Assembly: GCA_034190875.2 (NCBI GenBank)
Contig: CM067346.1
Span: forward strand, 14,965,285-15,029,284
Length of the DNA: 64,000 nucleotides
Origin: Urechis unicinctus
Taxonomy: Eukaryota; Annelida; Polychaeta; Xenopneusta; Urechidae
Direction of reading: 5' to 3'
Shown here: positions 12,701-23,664 of the stretch, piece by piece
Position numbering within the stretch: position 1 is the first letter of the stretch
Layout: each line of letters opens with the position of its first letter
The notes under the pieces: model-generated
Seen by the model: the letters and a program-made list of their open reading frames with translations, nothing else
Told to the model about the DNA's origin: nothing
Databases searched by the model: none
Position numbers and translations under genes: made by a program

Positions 12701-14767
12701 CTATTCTACCCCGGGACCCACAGGGAGAAGGACATGTGGGACAGAGCAGTTGGGACAGAGCAGGTGGGACAGAGCAGTTGGGACAGAGCAGGTGGGACTC
12801 ATGGCATGGAACATGTGGAAAAAGCAAAACTTGATCTATAATACCAAAGGTGTTTCAGGACTAGTGGGCCAGGACAGGTGAGACAGGTCAAGTGATACAG
12901 GTCAAGTGATACAGGACAAGTGATACAGGACAAGTGATACAGAAGAAAGTGATACGAGACAGATGGAGGAAGCTCACAGGAAAATACAAGGTGTTTTACA
13001 GCAACAAAGAACATTTTCTACCCAAATTGAAATGTGCTTGACTAAAACAAGAATAGGCGAGAAGGAATGTGCGGATTTACCAATCGGGCCATTCCAAGGG
13101 ATGTCTGATAGAGCTAAAGCTGCTGATGCTGCAACAAAAATAGCCATGGCAATAACATACAATGACACGAGACCTTACTTAATTAAAGATCTTTGCTGAA
13201 CAATACAATTGTGTAAATAAATATTTGCTGGGGGTCATACCTGCATTAATGCTGACGACAGCAGGATCGTTAACACCATCCACTGCTATGAGATTACACA
13301 CCACCTGTACAGGTAGTCAACCAATCAGCATCAAGTCATAACATTATAGATTACACCTACAGTTCATTGATAATGAGAAACAGTCTTCAATAAAATAACT
13401 GGCTCAATTTGCATTCATCTGCAAATGGAGCAGACCAGTCTATTTCTAGACAACATGTGTTTGCTGAGGTAAGCAAACAATGTATGTATTAAGAAGAAAA
13501 ACCCAAAATAAAAAGGAGAAAATTCTTTTTGATAGAATGGGCATTGTGTACAATAGGTGAATGTGTACAATATGCAACACTACCTAATCCTACATTGACA
13601 ATACCTGTGTTTCTGTGAGGTAGCCAGCTGGGAACAACGGTCTTAGGGAACGATCTGTAAACAGATGGGATTTCACAAAAGAATGATTACAGAACTGGTA
13701 TGATTTTGGAATCACTGATGTCATTCACAAATCTCATGGCATAATAAATGAAGATGGTACTGATATTGATATAAATAAATGTTAAGTCAATGAACCCACA
13801 AGAAAATATAAAGTTTTGCAAGTAGTTCCTTGTGGAATAGGCCTATTAATCACAAGTAGCCCACTGAATAAATGTATCAATAAATTCATTACCTTTAATC
13901 GTCATTAAAAGCTTGTGGGCCCCTGAGATACTTAGTCCAAGATTAATTAGGAAGACCAATGATGATTTTGCATCTGAAACCCCTTTGTGGGAAGACCATC
14001 AGGTCTGCTGATCAAAACCATTTCTTGGAATAATGTACCTACCTATCATTCTGCTTGTGAGAATCTCAGTCTCTGAAGCTCCCATCTCCCTCCTCATGTG
14101 GTTGGTAGGGATACGGCCCGCTGCAGCAGCTTTCTGTCTGTAGTCGACCTGCATCAATCATCACACCTCTGCATATCTACTCATTGTATGGATAACATTG
14201 TTGATCATCAAACATTCTGGGGAACATGCTATGTAGTTTTAGGTGCCAGAACATAAAAGACACCCAATGCACTCAAGTCTTAAAATGCTCCTCCTCCTAA
14301 GCCAATGATGTATTAAGTGAGCTAAGAGAGAAGGGGAACTTTAATACCCGAGTAGCCCATGCAACACATCATTATTTAATAGTTCAATAATTAAACAGGC
14401 AGTTAGTTGAATACATCACCCAGTGGACCTCAATGGAGAGCTTACTGTGAGCGGCAGAAAGTCCTGTCGATCATTGCTGCCTTTGCTTACTGTTGTTACC
14501 ATAACAGTGGTGTTGCCTAGCTACACAGCAAAACAAATATTGTTAGTTATCTAGTGTGTTCATTGTATGGTCGCAGAAAATCAGTTGAACTGTTGTGACG
14601 GATCATAGTTACCTGAGCTGATGAATTGCCTTTAAAATGTAGTTATAAATCATTGCTACCTGTGCTGATTAACAGCAATTAGAATGTAGTCACATATCAT
14701 AGTTACCTGTACTGATGCTGACCCATCAGCAAATCTAGCCAGGTTGCCAGATGACACTTTCATATAA
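3737..14767 (-). CDS. PNPT1: Polyribonucleotide nucleotidyltransferase 1, mitochondrial (PNPase)
   Basis: Twenty-four phase-consistent exons, 5' to 3' on the minus strand: 14767-14707, 14520-14446, 14148-14043, 13654-13605, 13304-13241, 13128-13081, 12151-12038, 11403-11217, 10920-10884, 10208-10127, 9675-9573, 9023-8921, 8814-8744, 8322-8286, 8188-8122, 7889-7800, 7574-7521, 7395-7289, 6640-6569, 5628-5397, 5036-4930, 4658-4603, 4340-4262, 3892-3737. Together about 719 aa, close to the mature animal protein. First RNase PH core: [40 protein letters not shown]. Second core: [76 protein letters not shown] with the metal-binding acidic residues. [22 protein letters not shown]1: [19 protein letters not shown]. 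PNPase is a phosphorolytic 3'-5' exoribonuclease of the mitochondrial intermembrane space and matrix. The first exon with the targeting sequence is not placed. Exon 10208-10127 in the linker is diverged but has good splice sites and phase. Confidence 0.95.
5686..6410. repeat. 24-bp minisatellite, PNPT1 intron
   Basis: About 28 units of roughly AAACCCACACRATATCAARCTAYG, contiguous to about 6235 and more broken to 6410 and beyond. The period is divisible by three, so long open frames appear on both strands (ETHTISSY and CGFHSLIL types). They are by-products of the repeat, sitting between the KH-domain exon and the preceding exon. Confidence 0.9.
6950..7295. repeat. About 32-bp minisatellite, PNPT1 intron
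   Basis: Around ten imperfect units with core GACAACAAGACACACCCACC and ATGCTGTG spacers. The array runs right up to the splice donor of the exon at 7395-7289; the donor GTGGGT is itself made of repeat sequence. Confidence 0.85.
8404..8705. repeat. 22-bp minisatellite, PNPT1 intron
   Basis: About 13 units of ATTCTGAGAGTAATACT plus a short variable spacer (ACAAT, ATGTT or CAAT). Non-coding. Confidence 0.9.
9110..9415. repeat. About 36-bp minisatellite, PNPT1 intron
   Basis: About eight units built on AAAGGACACAGGACAACACA followed by AGGCAATTAGGGTAT. Non-coding. Confidence 0.88.
9940..10115. repeat. 31-bp minisatellite, PNPT1 intron
   Basis: Five units around CCTAGCAGGCATGTGTCTCC with C/T-rich tails, next to the exon at 10208-10127. 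Non-coding. Confidence 0.85.
12715..12950. repeat. 14-bp minisatellites, PNPT1 intron
   Basis: Two adjacent arrays: GGGACAGAGCAGGT units at about 12735-12797 and GTGATACAGGACAA units at about 12880-12945. A second segment with the same GGGACAGAGCAGG units and a shared GACATGTTAGAMAGGAAAGA block lies at 16717-16815, so part of this intron was copied to the far 5' side of the gene. Confidence 0.8.
14602..14730. repeat. Three tandem copies of a splice-donor junction, PNPT1 intron
   Basis: Near 14604, 14652 and 14699, at a 47-bp spacing, the + strand reads TCATAGTTACCTG or close variants followed by a CTGATG-like stretch. The last is the real donor and 3' end of the exon at 14767-14707; the other two are decayed copies inside the intron. 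Confidence 0.7.
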
Positions 14768-16845
14768 CTGCAAAAAGAATGATTGTAAAGTAAGTTTTTT
14801 TGCTGACATTAAGCTCGCTATGTATGCCTTGATTGTCTAAATTTACTTCCTTGGATAGCCAAGCTTGGACAAGAGATAATACTTTGATACTTTTATTATT
14901 CTGACATTGACCTTATCACCACAAATTCCCGGTTTACCGGGAACTATGCCCTTTCACCACCAATTCCAGGTTAACCTTTTCATCACCAGTGCCCTGTGTT
15001 CACCAGCCTGAACACACCATGCAAAATAATATCCATGCTACAAATACTGCTTCTGAAGTTAAAGAAGATCAGATTTTGCTCTGGTAGTTGAATTCATGCA
15101 CTAATTAAAAATGCCCCATTTGTGTGAATGATTAATGATAGCCAAGTTAACTTAGAGTAGTATAATAACTCTGTCCTGAGATGATTATTGTACATAAACT
15201 CAGGTATTTTACCTCCAGGTTGTTAAAGTAGAATCCAATGCTGCTGAATCGATCATATACAAGCAACCCATGTTTCAAATTCATACAGTGAGTAATGTTT
15301 TTGAATCTGTGCTCCTAGTGTGAATTGTGGCTGCTTTGATTATGTGGCTGCTTTCATCAAATTATAGATTAAAGACCATTTTGCCTGCCCGAGCGAGTCA
15401 AAATGGCAAGGTCAGTCACTAAAGGAATGATGACATAGCCACAGGAAGGTTTTAAATGAAAATAGATAGGTGCAACTCATCATTAATCTTTTTATGTTGA
15501 GATCATAAAAATAATGTATTCATTCCAATCTGAATGGATTATGCAAGTTAGGAAAATACTACAAGAGGAACAGCATGTTTCACAAAATCCTGAGGAGTGT
15601 AGGTACGGCTGAACATTAGTTTATAGATATTTCAATAGTTTCCCACATAGAAGGAATGTTAAAGCTTGGTCCATTTTGTAAGTATAACTTTCCTGTTATC
15701 CCCAATAGTCGCAAATGACGATGATTCATATGTTGTTATGCAATAGGATATGTAGGCAAAGAAACTCCGCCTCTGACAGCTCCGCACCATTTACTACTTT
15801 CGATCTCTCACATCCCAGCTGTAGAGGCGAAGCGCTGCCTGCGAGATTTGGAGCTTCCGAAGTCAAAATGACCGATAAACTCGCTAAAAACTTACCAATG
15901 CCCTCCAAGAAAAAAATTTTGTGACAAAATGCAAGATTATATCACAAAATTACACGAGGACTGTTTCTTTTAATACAGTTTTGTCTAATTGTTCTGTTTG
16001 AGCACTAAAATACGGCACATCATGAAACTTTGTTCAAAAACTCAACATGGCCGACTCTCACAATGCAACATAATGGAGTTAATACTCGTTAATACGCTAT
16101 GATATTGCTCATGTTTTTGATTCGCGCGGTAGCCATGTTGGACAACAATTTTAAAATTGTGTTGGATTTCGTCGATTATGTGGATTAAGGAGTATGACTG
16201 TTGTTGTACTCTAGGCTAGATTGATGGTAAGACATTTATGGATATGAAAATATATGTTTTTTAAAACTGTCCCTTGTCTGCATTGCGAGAAGGAGCAAAT
16301 TTGCTTATAACGCTCAGATTCTTCCATACAGACCCTCGCCCCTAAGGTGTCTTCAGATCATCAAAACACCAGGGGCGAGTTGCCTTGCCTATAGGATATG
16401 AACCTCAAACATTGATGAAAGTTTTATCATCAGTTATGAGTCCAAGGGCAAGCCTGGTCTAATGAATGATGAGGTAGCGGGGTTAACGTTTCAAATGACT
16501 TTGCTGTAGTTTGTAAGAATACATTGGATTCTTGGGTGCAATCTCCATTGAGGTTCATTGAATGAGGTATGCCTTAGCAAAGTTGCATATTGCCCCATAT
16601 AATGTAGCCCGCTACCAAACCTAACTACTGGTGTCTAGCTGCTGCAAATATCAGGATATAGCGGTCGATGGTAGATCTACACATAATGGAAATACTCATA
16701 TACTCTGACGTAAAAAAGACATGACATGTTAGAAAGGAAAGATGAGACCATACAGATTAAACAGGTGAGACAGGACAGGTGGGACAGAGCAGGTGGGACT
16801 CGTGGTATGGAGCATGTCGGTCGAAGTCATTTCAAGGATACTACC
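14768..16845. other. 5' part of PNPT1 and upstream region
   Basis: The exon at 14767 enters in phase 2, so at least one upstream exon must exist. One candidate is on the minus strand near 16132-16090: an ATG followed by MATARIKNMSNIIA, basic and plausible as the start of a mitochondrial presequence, ending at a weak GTATTA donor in the required phase. It is too short alone to supply the usual leader. Otherwise the stretch holds repeats (see 15754-17306) and no recognisable gene. Confidence 0.35.
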
Positions 16846-17306
16846 CGCAGGCTGGCACGGGGCGGTATCCGCCGCCAGTACCGAGGCGATGTCATTGAAC
16901 GCGTTACCTTTCGCCTAGAGGTATTTTTACGTGGACAGCTTCTTCTTTCCATCGATTATTGTAATGTTTACTTCTGTGATAAAATCGCGATTGGTCCTGT
17001 AGTCGTCTCAGTCTGTTACATTTCGAACACGACGTTAAAAAGCCTGAAGAGCGAATGAGCGATAATAGAGTCATTGTTGTTGTGTTGTTCAGCGTGTGAA
17101 TTGATCGTAATTGTCGGCTTTCCATAACGATCAAGCAGCGAGGAAACCGGAATAGTGTCAGTGTATTGGTCATAACGTTATGAACAATGCGTAGGCAAGG
17201 CACTCGCCCCTGGTGTTTTGATGATCTGATGTCACCTTCAGCGCGGATGTGAGAGATCGAAAGTAGTAAATAGCGCGGCGCTGTCAGAGGCGGAGTTTCT
17301 TTGCCT
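15754..17306. repeat. Nested inverted-repeat (foldback-like) element
   Basis: Arm A at 15754-15815 matches the reverse complement of 17245-17306 (about 58 of 62 positions). Arm B at 16346-16390 matches the reverse complement of 17193-17236. The order A-B-B'-A' is that of a foldback structure. On the right the arms are 8 bp apart, on the left 530 bp apart. Confidence 0.85.
16846..16929 (+). pseudogene. Decayed histone H4-like fragment
   Basis: This frame reads RRLARGGIRR, then ten variable residues, then FRLEVFL. Histone H4 has RRLARRGGVKR at the same distance from LKVFL; without gaps about 12 of 28 residues agree. At DNA level CGC-CTGGC-CGG-GGCGGT blocks look H4-like. The similarity ends after VFL and no full histone is present. 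If real it is a broken fragment; chance similarity is not excluded. Confidence 0.35.
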
Positions 17307-19134
17307 AAACAATGCGCAGCCGAATGATATTTTCACATTCAACGAAACCTTTGTATGCTATAATGTCTTGCACGGATTTACGATTAAGCAAACATATGCT
17401 CAAAAATGCACCAGCTGCGAATCAGTAGTATGAATTTAGCAAATAAAATTGTGGTCATCAAAATACACACTTTTGCGAGACGTTTGAAATCGATGAATTG
17501 TAACTGACACCCCATCAATCATGAATATAAAATTTGCTTCGACACCAAGGAAAAAACATCATAGAACCAAAGTATATCTCTTGCAAAATCAAAAGCGATC
17601 ACATTTACCAAGTATATGGCACTACGGAGTTAAAAACTAATTTGAGGGTGTCCTCTTAACGAATATATATGAAATTAAATTATTCAACTCTAGCACAGGC
17701 TTGGTTTGCATAAGATCTGAAGTGAACTCTAAGGATTTCTTCCATATGATTTCCCCATGGCATCCGTGTGAAAAATATGGCTTAGACAGGCATTTCATAA
17801 TGACCTAGGGTCAGTGGTCGGCAATTAGTTATCCGTTAAGGCTTTTCAATGTTCTTTATCTGCTCAATATTGGAAACTTTTGATAAAAGTACAACACAAG
17901 AGGCCCATGGCATATGGGATAACTTGGCGAACTACATCAGGAAGTTTTAAAAATGTCAAAATCGGCCCAAAATTGACCAATTTTTTTCCAAAAATGGCCC
18001 ATAATTGAACAAGCAGTAAAATGGATTTAAAATTTTTGGTGACCCCATGACTTTCCCACTTGGGACGAGTAGGAAAACTATCAAATGTTTTACTATTGCA
18101 TATATTTTAAAGGGTTTACAATTGAATTAGGCTTCCATTATATGCAAAAATTTAATTATTACATTTTGATGATTTAAAATATATTTTGATGACATTGACC
18201 TTGATTTTACGTGCTCTGGGTTCTGCGCACCTGCCAATTAAAAAAAATATTTCGAAAATATCTTGAAAATTGCGATCTGTATCACGAGACAATAGGAAAT
18301 AAAAAATTCGATTTTTTGTTCAAAAATTGTGACCTGTATCGCGAAACAAAAATTGTTTACAAACAAACAAACATCGTCAAAATAAAACCTCTGGGTTCTG
18401 CGCATAAATAACGCTTAATTTTTTTTTTTTATAAATTTCGAAAATATATTGAAAATTGCGACCTGACAAAGAAATGTTTTAAAAAATTTCGAAAATATGT
18501 TGCACATTGCGACCTGTATTACGAGACAAAACAAGTTTACAATTTTTTTTTTGTTTCTTCAGTACATATTCTTAGCATTCCTTGAAGTAAAATGTAAATC
18601 GTTATTCTGCTAATTCACTTGTTATAATGGTTCAATAAAACGTTTTAAACCAGAGATGCATGGGTTATAGCACTTCAGATTGTGGCCAGTATTTTTTTTC
18701 AAATAAATGATAATGAAGAAATTTTAAAGAATTCAGCTACTCTTCTAACTCAATCAATGTATGCCAAAAATCCACTCAACTTCGGATTAGCAGTGAACTA
18801 AATACTTGTTCTCTCACACGGCCCTTTAATTCAAGGAACTCTATCAAAGAGTTTATAGCTCCGAGTGGCTCTGCGATTATACCTTCCCTAATTATAATAC
18901 ACAGCCATCGTTGTGGCGGTGGCGGTACCTTGTTATGAACAAAATTGCATGTTTATACTTGGTTGACATCATTGCGATTACTGAGAGCAGGAGAGGGTTC
19001 GTTTGCAGATCCTTTTCGCAGACAAAACACATCACAAAAAGCAAGAGAGAAAATAACAAGTGCAAATATCCCTGGTACAGCCTTAATGCTCTAATTAGAG
19101 CTGAGACAACTGCTACACTCAGCACATTTATTTG

Positions 19135-19700
19135 GTTGTGTACAGTTGTTACCCGTGGTACAGTTATTTCATTACCCTTGGTACAGGTGTTACAATGGAT
19201 ATGATTATAAACCTGGGTACAGTTGTTGCCTTGGTTACAGTTATTACCCTGGGTACAGTTCTTACCCATTTGTTACACAGGTTACAGTTATTACATCGGA
19301 CATTTTTGTTACTCTTGTACTGAGTACAGTTGTTACCCTTGGTGCAGCTTTTGAGCTGGGTACAACTTCTAAAGCTATTGTACCTTTGTGTACAGTTGTT
19401 ACTCTAGGTGCAGTTGTTAAATGTGGTGCAGTTCTTTCCATGGGCACAGTCGTTATCTTTACAGTTGTTACATTGCACAAAATGGTACTGTATTTACCCT
19501 AAATACAGTTTTTATACGGGAGAGAGTTGGTAAACCATGTACAGTTGTTATACTTGGTACAGTTGTTAAGCTGGGTACAGTTGTTACTCTGTGAACAATT
19601 GTTACATCAAGTGGAGGTGTTATTACCCTGACCATTGTTGTTACCGCGTGTAAAGTTGTAATCCTGTTTACATTTATTGCATAAGGTTCACGTTTGACCC
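19135..19700. repeat. Degenerate 18-bp minisatellite, copy 1
   Basis: About 30 imperfect units of GGTACAGTTGTTACCCTT. The period is a multiple of three, so frames such as TVVTLGTVVTLG stay open; I treat these as repeat by-products. The same array is at 32950-33665 in copy 2. Confidence 0.85.
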
Positions 19701-20464
19701 TGGGTTCAGTTTTTTGGTGCGTCGTTATTACCTGACACTGACGCTATATGTAGCATAATTGCTAGAGCGCTAACCTGATCTGCACGCCAATATTTCCACC
19801 ACCCGCCCTGTGTAGGATAAGTGTTGACTCAATATTTGAGTATAATTCGCAAATTGGTTTGGTATTCATTTTCTGAGAATCAAATGAAAGGTTGTTTGAC
19901 TTATTTTGGGTGTAGAGGATGAAAGGTTGTTTGACTTATTTTGGGTGTAGAGGATATGTTGTCTTGGCTGCAGTTAATATAGATGACAAGTGATGTGTGT
20001 GTTGTAGTATAGATTACACACTTCATTACAGCACTGTATATTGCATTTTACCTACGATAAAGTTGATGTTGTTTTCATCCATTGAATGAACCGTCACTGA
20101 ATGATAAATACCTGAGGGGATTTATGACTGATTACCCTGCCAATTGCATCGATTATTTGGCCAGAGCGAGTATGGTAGGCTGCACAAACAATGTATTTTT
20201 TCGCTGTTATGTAAATCAGCTCCTTCAACTGATCTAACGTGCCAACATACATAACTCAAAAACACATTCTAAAAATGTAGATTCTTAACTATAAATGCAA
20301 TGGAACCGTGATCCATATCATAATCATTCGGGTTATGTCAACATGAAATCGTTTGATCTCGGTGGATATATTTAGAAATGTTTTGTGTTGACAAAACTGA
20401 CAAACATCGTTTAACACGAGCGGATATCAAGCGTCGCCCATTAGCTGATAAGGCGCGCAAAATA

Positions 20465-20535
20465 GCACAGGGATTTGCTATCTTCGATGTATGCAGAGAA
20501 TATAGCGGCCGGCAGGCCAATGCAAATCCCTGTGC
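20465..20535. repeat. 14-bp inverted repeat, ancestral form
   Basis: GCACAGGGATTTGC at 20465-20478 is the exact reverse complement of 20522-20535. In copy 2 the same site has become a 40-bp hairpin (34291-34378). Confidence 0.85.
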
Positions 20536-20720
20536 AATATAGTGGTCTAGAGAACACTAACTTTGAATGCTTTTCAACAACGGTACTTGCGGTTAACGAT
20601 ACTGAAATGAAGCTGGTCGACCAAGACATAAACTTAACTCTTCAATTGAAGGTTATCACCAAAAAAGGACTTGAATACACTGGAATGTGGTGCGAGGTGA
20701 GATATTACAACTTAAGGTAG
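20487..20720 (+). CDS. Unrecognised conserved open frame (possible exon or relic)
   Basis: A 77-codon frame from an ATG to TAG, containing IPVQYSGLENTNFECF and LQLKVITKKGLEYTGMW. I do not recognise the family. The same frame is kept in copy 2 (from 34363) with mostly conservative changes up to an insertion that truncates it. No promoter or splice partner is evident. It may be a terminal exon of an unseen gene, or a transposon fragment. Confidence 0.3.
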   Translation: MYAENIAAGRPMQIPVQYSGLENTNFECFSTTVLAVNDTEMKLVDQDINLTLQLKVITKKGLEYTGMWCEVRYYNLR

Positions 20721-22937
20721 ATATATACTATAAGACATTCTGCTTTAAATACAATGACGAGTAAAATATAGGATACACCTATCGTTTCTGCACATGGATG
20801 TCATCTTCCGTTTAAAAAAAGTTCGAACAAACGTTCAATATTGCAACCAGTACCGTGAGACAAATTAACAAATTTATTTAGAAGCTGACAACTGTTAAAC
20901 GCATGAGGCCCATGGGTACATTGAAGAAGTTATTATGGATTTATCGATTATCTAAAATTTCCTTCGATGACCTTGACCTTACTTTACTATCAAGGTTAAA
21001 ATAAAACCTCTATTTCCTGTGCTTCTTTGACACCTTCAATTTAAAAAATGTAATTACAAAAATATATCGAAAATTGCGTTCTGTATCGCGAGACCAAAAA
21101 GTTAACAATCATAGATTCAGAAGCCAACCAACGTTAAGCGCAAGTTTATGCCGAGAAAGTGACAGAGTTGTCACGCGTCACCACATCACATTAACCCTAG
21201 CTACCGAGCAGTGTTACTATAAGCCCTACAGGACGTCTACTCAGACGCAATGAAAAAAATTTTAGATCGATTCAGACAACTACCAAACACCAAACATTCC
21301 CAAGTGATGGAGTTTTAGAATTCTGATGTTCGCGGACAATTTTATCCCTTTTCGGCGGGGATTTTATCCATGGTAATTATTTATAGTTCGATCAATTTGG
21401 GAAGCGGTGAAAAGTCCGAAATACAGCAACATGTTTGTTTTCAAGTTCAAGACCACGCGCATCGCGCATGCTCAGAATGACGTGACCCATCGACGACTAA
21501 TGCTAGGGATATACGGATGAGGCGGCGGGATATCGCGGGAAATCACGCGACCCAATATTTTCCAAAATGGCGGTCATCGTATCGCGATTTTTCAGAAATG
21601 ATATATCGATGGCATTTCTTGAAGAATAGCGTCGAGTGGGGGTAAGTTTTTTGGTGCGTTAGGACTTTTTGTTGTACAGGCTCTTGATATATATTATTTT
21701 CTAGATGCGTTATGCAGCACTTTAACCCTAACGCGTTTTCTAGGACGCGCGGCAAATGTTGAAGCAGAACGATATATATTCATATTACCGTTCGACCGGA
21801 GCTATGTTACTATTTGAGATTCGATGCAACCGGCTTCTTGTAACGTGGCATTATCTGCGAATGAACTGAACTTACTCGTTTAGTTGGTGGACAGAAAAAC
21901 CACATGTTAACTTGTTCACACAATAACAATCCAACATGGGTAATTAACGACATTGACCTATTGATCAGGAATTCCCCATCACAAACTCATGCATGTGGGG
22001 ATACTCTTCAAAATGGTTTTCAATGGTAAAGTGAAGCCGTATTTTAGGAGTTCATTTTTCATATGTCATTTATCTTATTGATCCGATTAGCAGAGCGGTA
22101 GTTAAAATACAATTAATCTTTATCACTCCAGTCCTGCAATCCCACTTAAGTACTGTAAATTTCCTGTTTATTTCATCACCCCTTTACAGGCATTCCAAAT
22201 ATGTATTGCTACAACCCAATTGTAAATAATTCATGAAAGGAAAGTTTTTGAATTTTGATAAACAATTAGTCTAACAATCAAATGATAAACTGGACATATT
22301 GATGGCATGAAAATAAAACTCGATGTATGCTTTAGGTGAACAAAGTGCATGCGCCATTGATTGACTAGTGTACCGACAGTCGGTCATGACTGGCCACAAG
22401 GTGACATGAAGGTGACCCAGCTAACATATAAGTTATATGATAGTACTCAAAAGATTGAACGAGTAACGGATGAGTCTGTTCACTCTACACCATCAACAGG
22501 ATGGGAATGGCGTTGTTTTACTGCACTGGTTTCAGGTACATGCATCAAAACATCCTGAAGTGAGCACTTGAACCAATATCGGATACTAAGCATGTGTCTA
22601 GTCAGGGCAAGTCAGACAAGTGTTAATATTGTGGTGTAAATCCTGTCGTCAATGAGAGGTTATTACATTTTTCTATAAAATCATCTAAATCATGCTGTAA
22701 AAGACTTATCTATGGCGTCTGTGAAATCCGATTCCTTATTTTGGAAAGGACGAGGCATGTACCTCATGTATGGCAAATATAATTTTGAGCGATAACACAG
22801 GAAAATGTTAGATAAAGGTAGTTATTTATCCTCTTTGATTCTCGCTGTCATATCTTTGTAAGATAGTTTAAAGTCGGTTTTCATGGCGCTAATATCGATT
22901 GATATCAATGCTTTCGTGTCCCCATGTCATTGGTGCG

Positions 22938-23273
22938 ACCAAAGAGAGTATAGCAATGCTAAAGGGGCTCACTCTGACTTGCTGGGCGGTGAGTATGCAC
23001 AGAGTACACCCGTTGTCAGGTGACGCTACCATGAAATCAACAAAAGCGCATGCGATTGTTGATACAAGGTCTCGGGGATCGATGTATGGCTTCCAATGTT
23101 GAAGATATGGAGTCTTCTGATTGGTTGAGGCGACCTCGCCCCCCAAAAATCCCATGTCGTTTTAAGAGACGCTAGACAAAGCACCACGCTGCTCACAGGT
23201 GGCGTGTTCACATGTTTTGTCGGGTAGAAGGCGCGAGTGAGGCCTAGCTCCATACGCTCTTTAGTTTGACTAC
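22938..23273. mobile_element. MITE-like element, copy 1
   Basis: About 335 bp with decayed inverted ends: ACCAAAGAGAGTATAGCAAT at the left and the complement of AACTAAAGAGCGTATGGAG at the right. Internal blocks (GTTGTCAGGTGACGCTACC, ATGAAATCAACAAAAGC, GAGTCTTCTGATTGGTTGAG) are shared with 1210-1512, 43487-43801 and partly 26420-26465. It lies upstream of the fibrinogen-domain gene, with a counterpart at 37766-38102. Confidence 0.65.
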
Positions 23274-23595
23274 ACGGAAACCATTGGACGTAATCGCCGA
23301 AAAATATACTGGATGGTGTATGAAATGTGCCGTTATGCATTGAATGAACGGTTATTCGTGATTCATTGAATGACCTACACAAAACACAAAGCAGTAGTTT
23401 AGGTTGTGTTTCATCTTTTAAATCAAACATAAGGGACAAACTTAAGGGCAGACAGACGAACATTACCGAGTAAATGACACCTTTGCTAAGTTTCTCCCGA
23501 GCGAGACATCTTTGAAATGTTAGACGACACATCCTGCTGCACGTGCCTTCTGACATATCAGTCGATTTGTTACCCGCGTAAGCACTCGAACATCA

Positions 23596-23603
23596 TATAA
23601 AAA
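23596..23603 (+). promoter_or_regulatory. TATA box of fibrinogen-domain gene, copy 1
   Basis: TATAAAAA lies about 70 bp before the first ATG, fitting a start of transcription near 23626. The matching position in copy 2 reads TGTAAAAA. Confidence 0.6.
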
Positions 23604-23664
23604 GCAGAGACATTGTACTCAGGTTCCATTCTAGGGTAGTGTCTCGTCTGCTCGTGAGTGCTTC

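Larger units (their letters stand above)
17320..22930. other. Gene-poor part of copy 1
   Basis: Mostly AT-rich non-coding DNA. It contains repeated blocks built on CGAAAATATATTGAAAATTG with GCGACCTGTATCGCGAGAC (18230-18540, 20820-21110) and an AAACCTCTGGGTTCTGCGCA block preceded by ACCTTGACCTT-like sequence (18190-18400, 20960-21020). Related blocks occur at 31690-31850, 32060-32360, 34670-35000 and 36640-36680, so this is a dispersed family. A 35-bp direct tandem pair lies at 19884-19953. A MITE end is at 18846-18900. Confidence 0.6.

Noticed and set aside
15726-15908. Minus-strand frame near the expected PNPT1 first exon, with a GTAAGT donor and LGGH before it
   Set aside because: It lacks an ATG, has an upstream stop in the joining frame and lies in the inverted-repeat arm; the link to the next exon by phase is suggestive but not enough.
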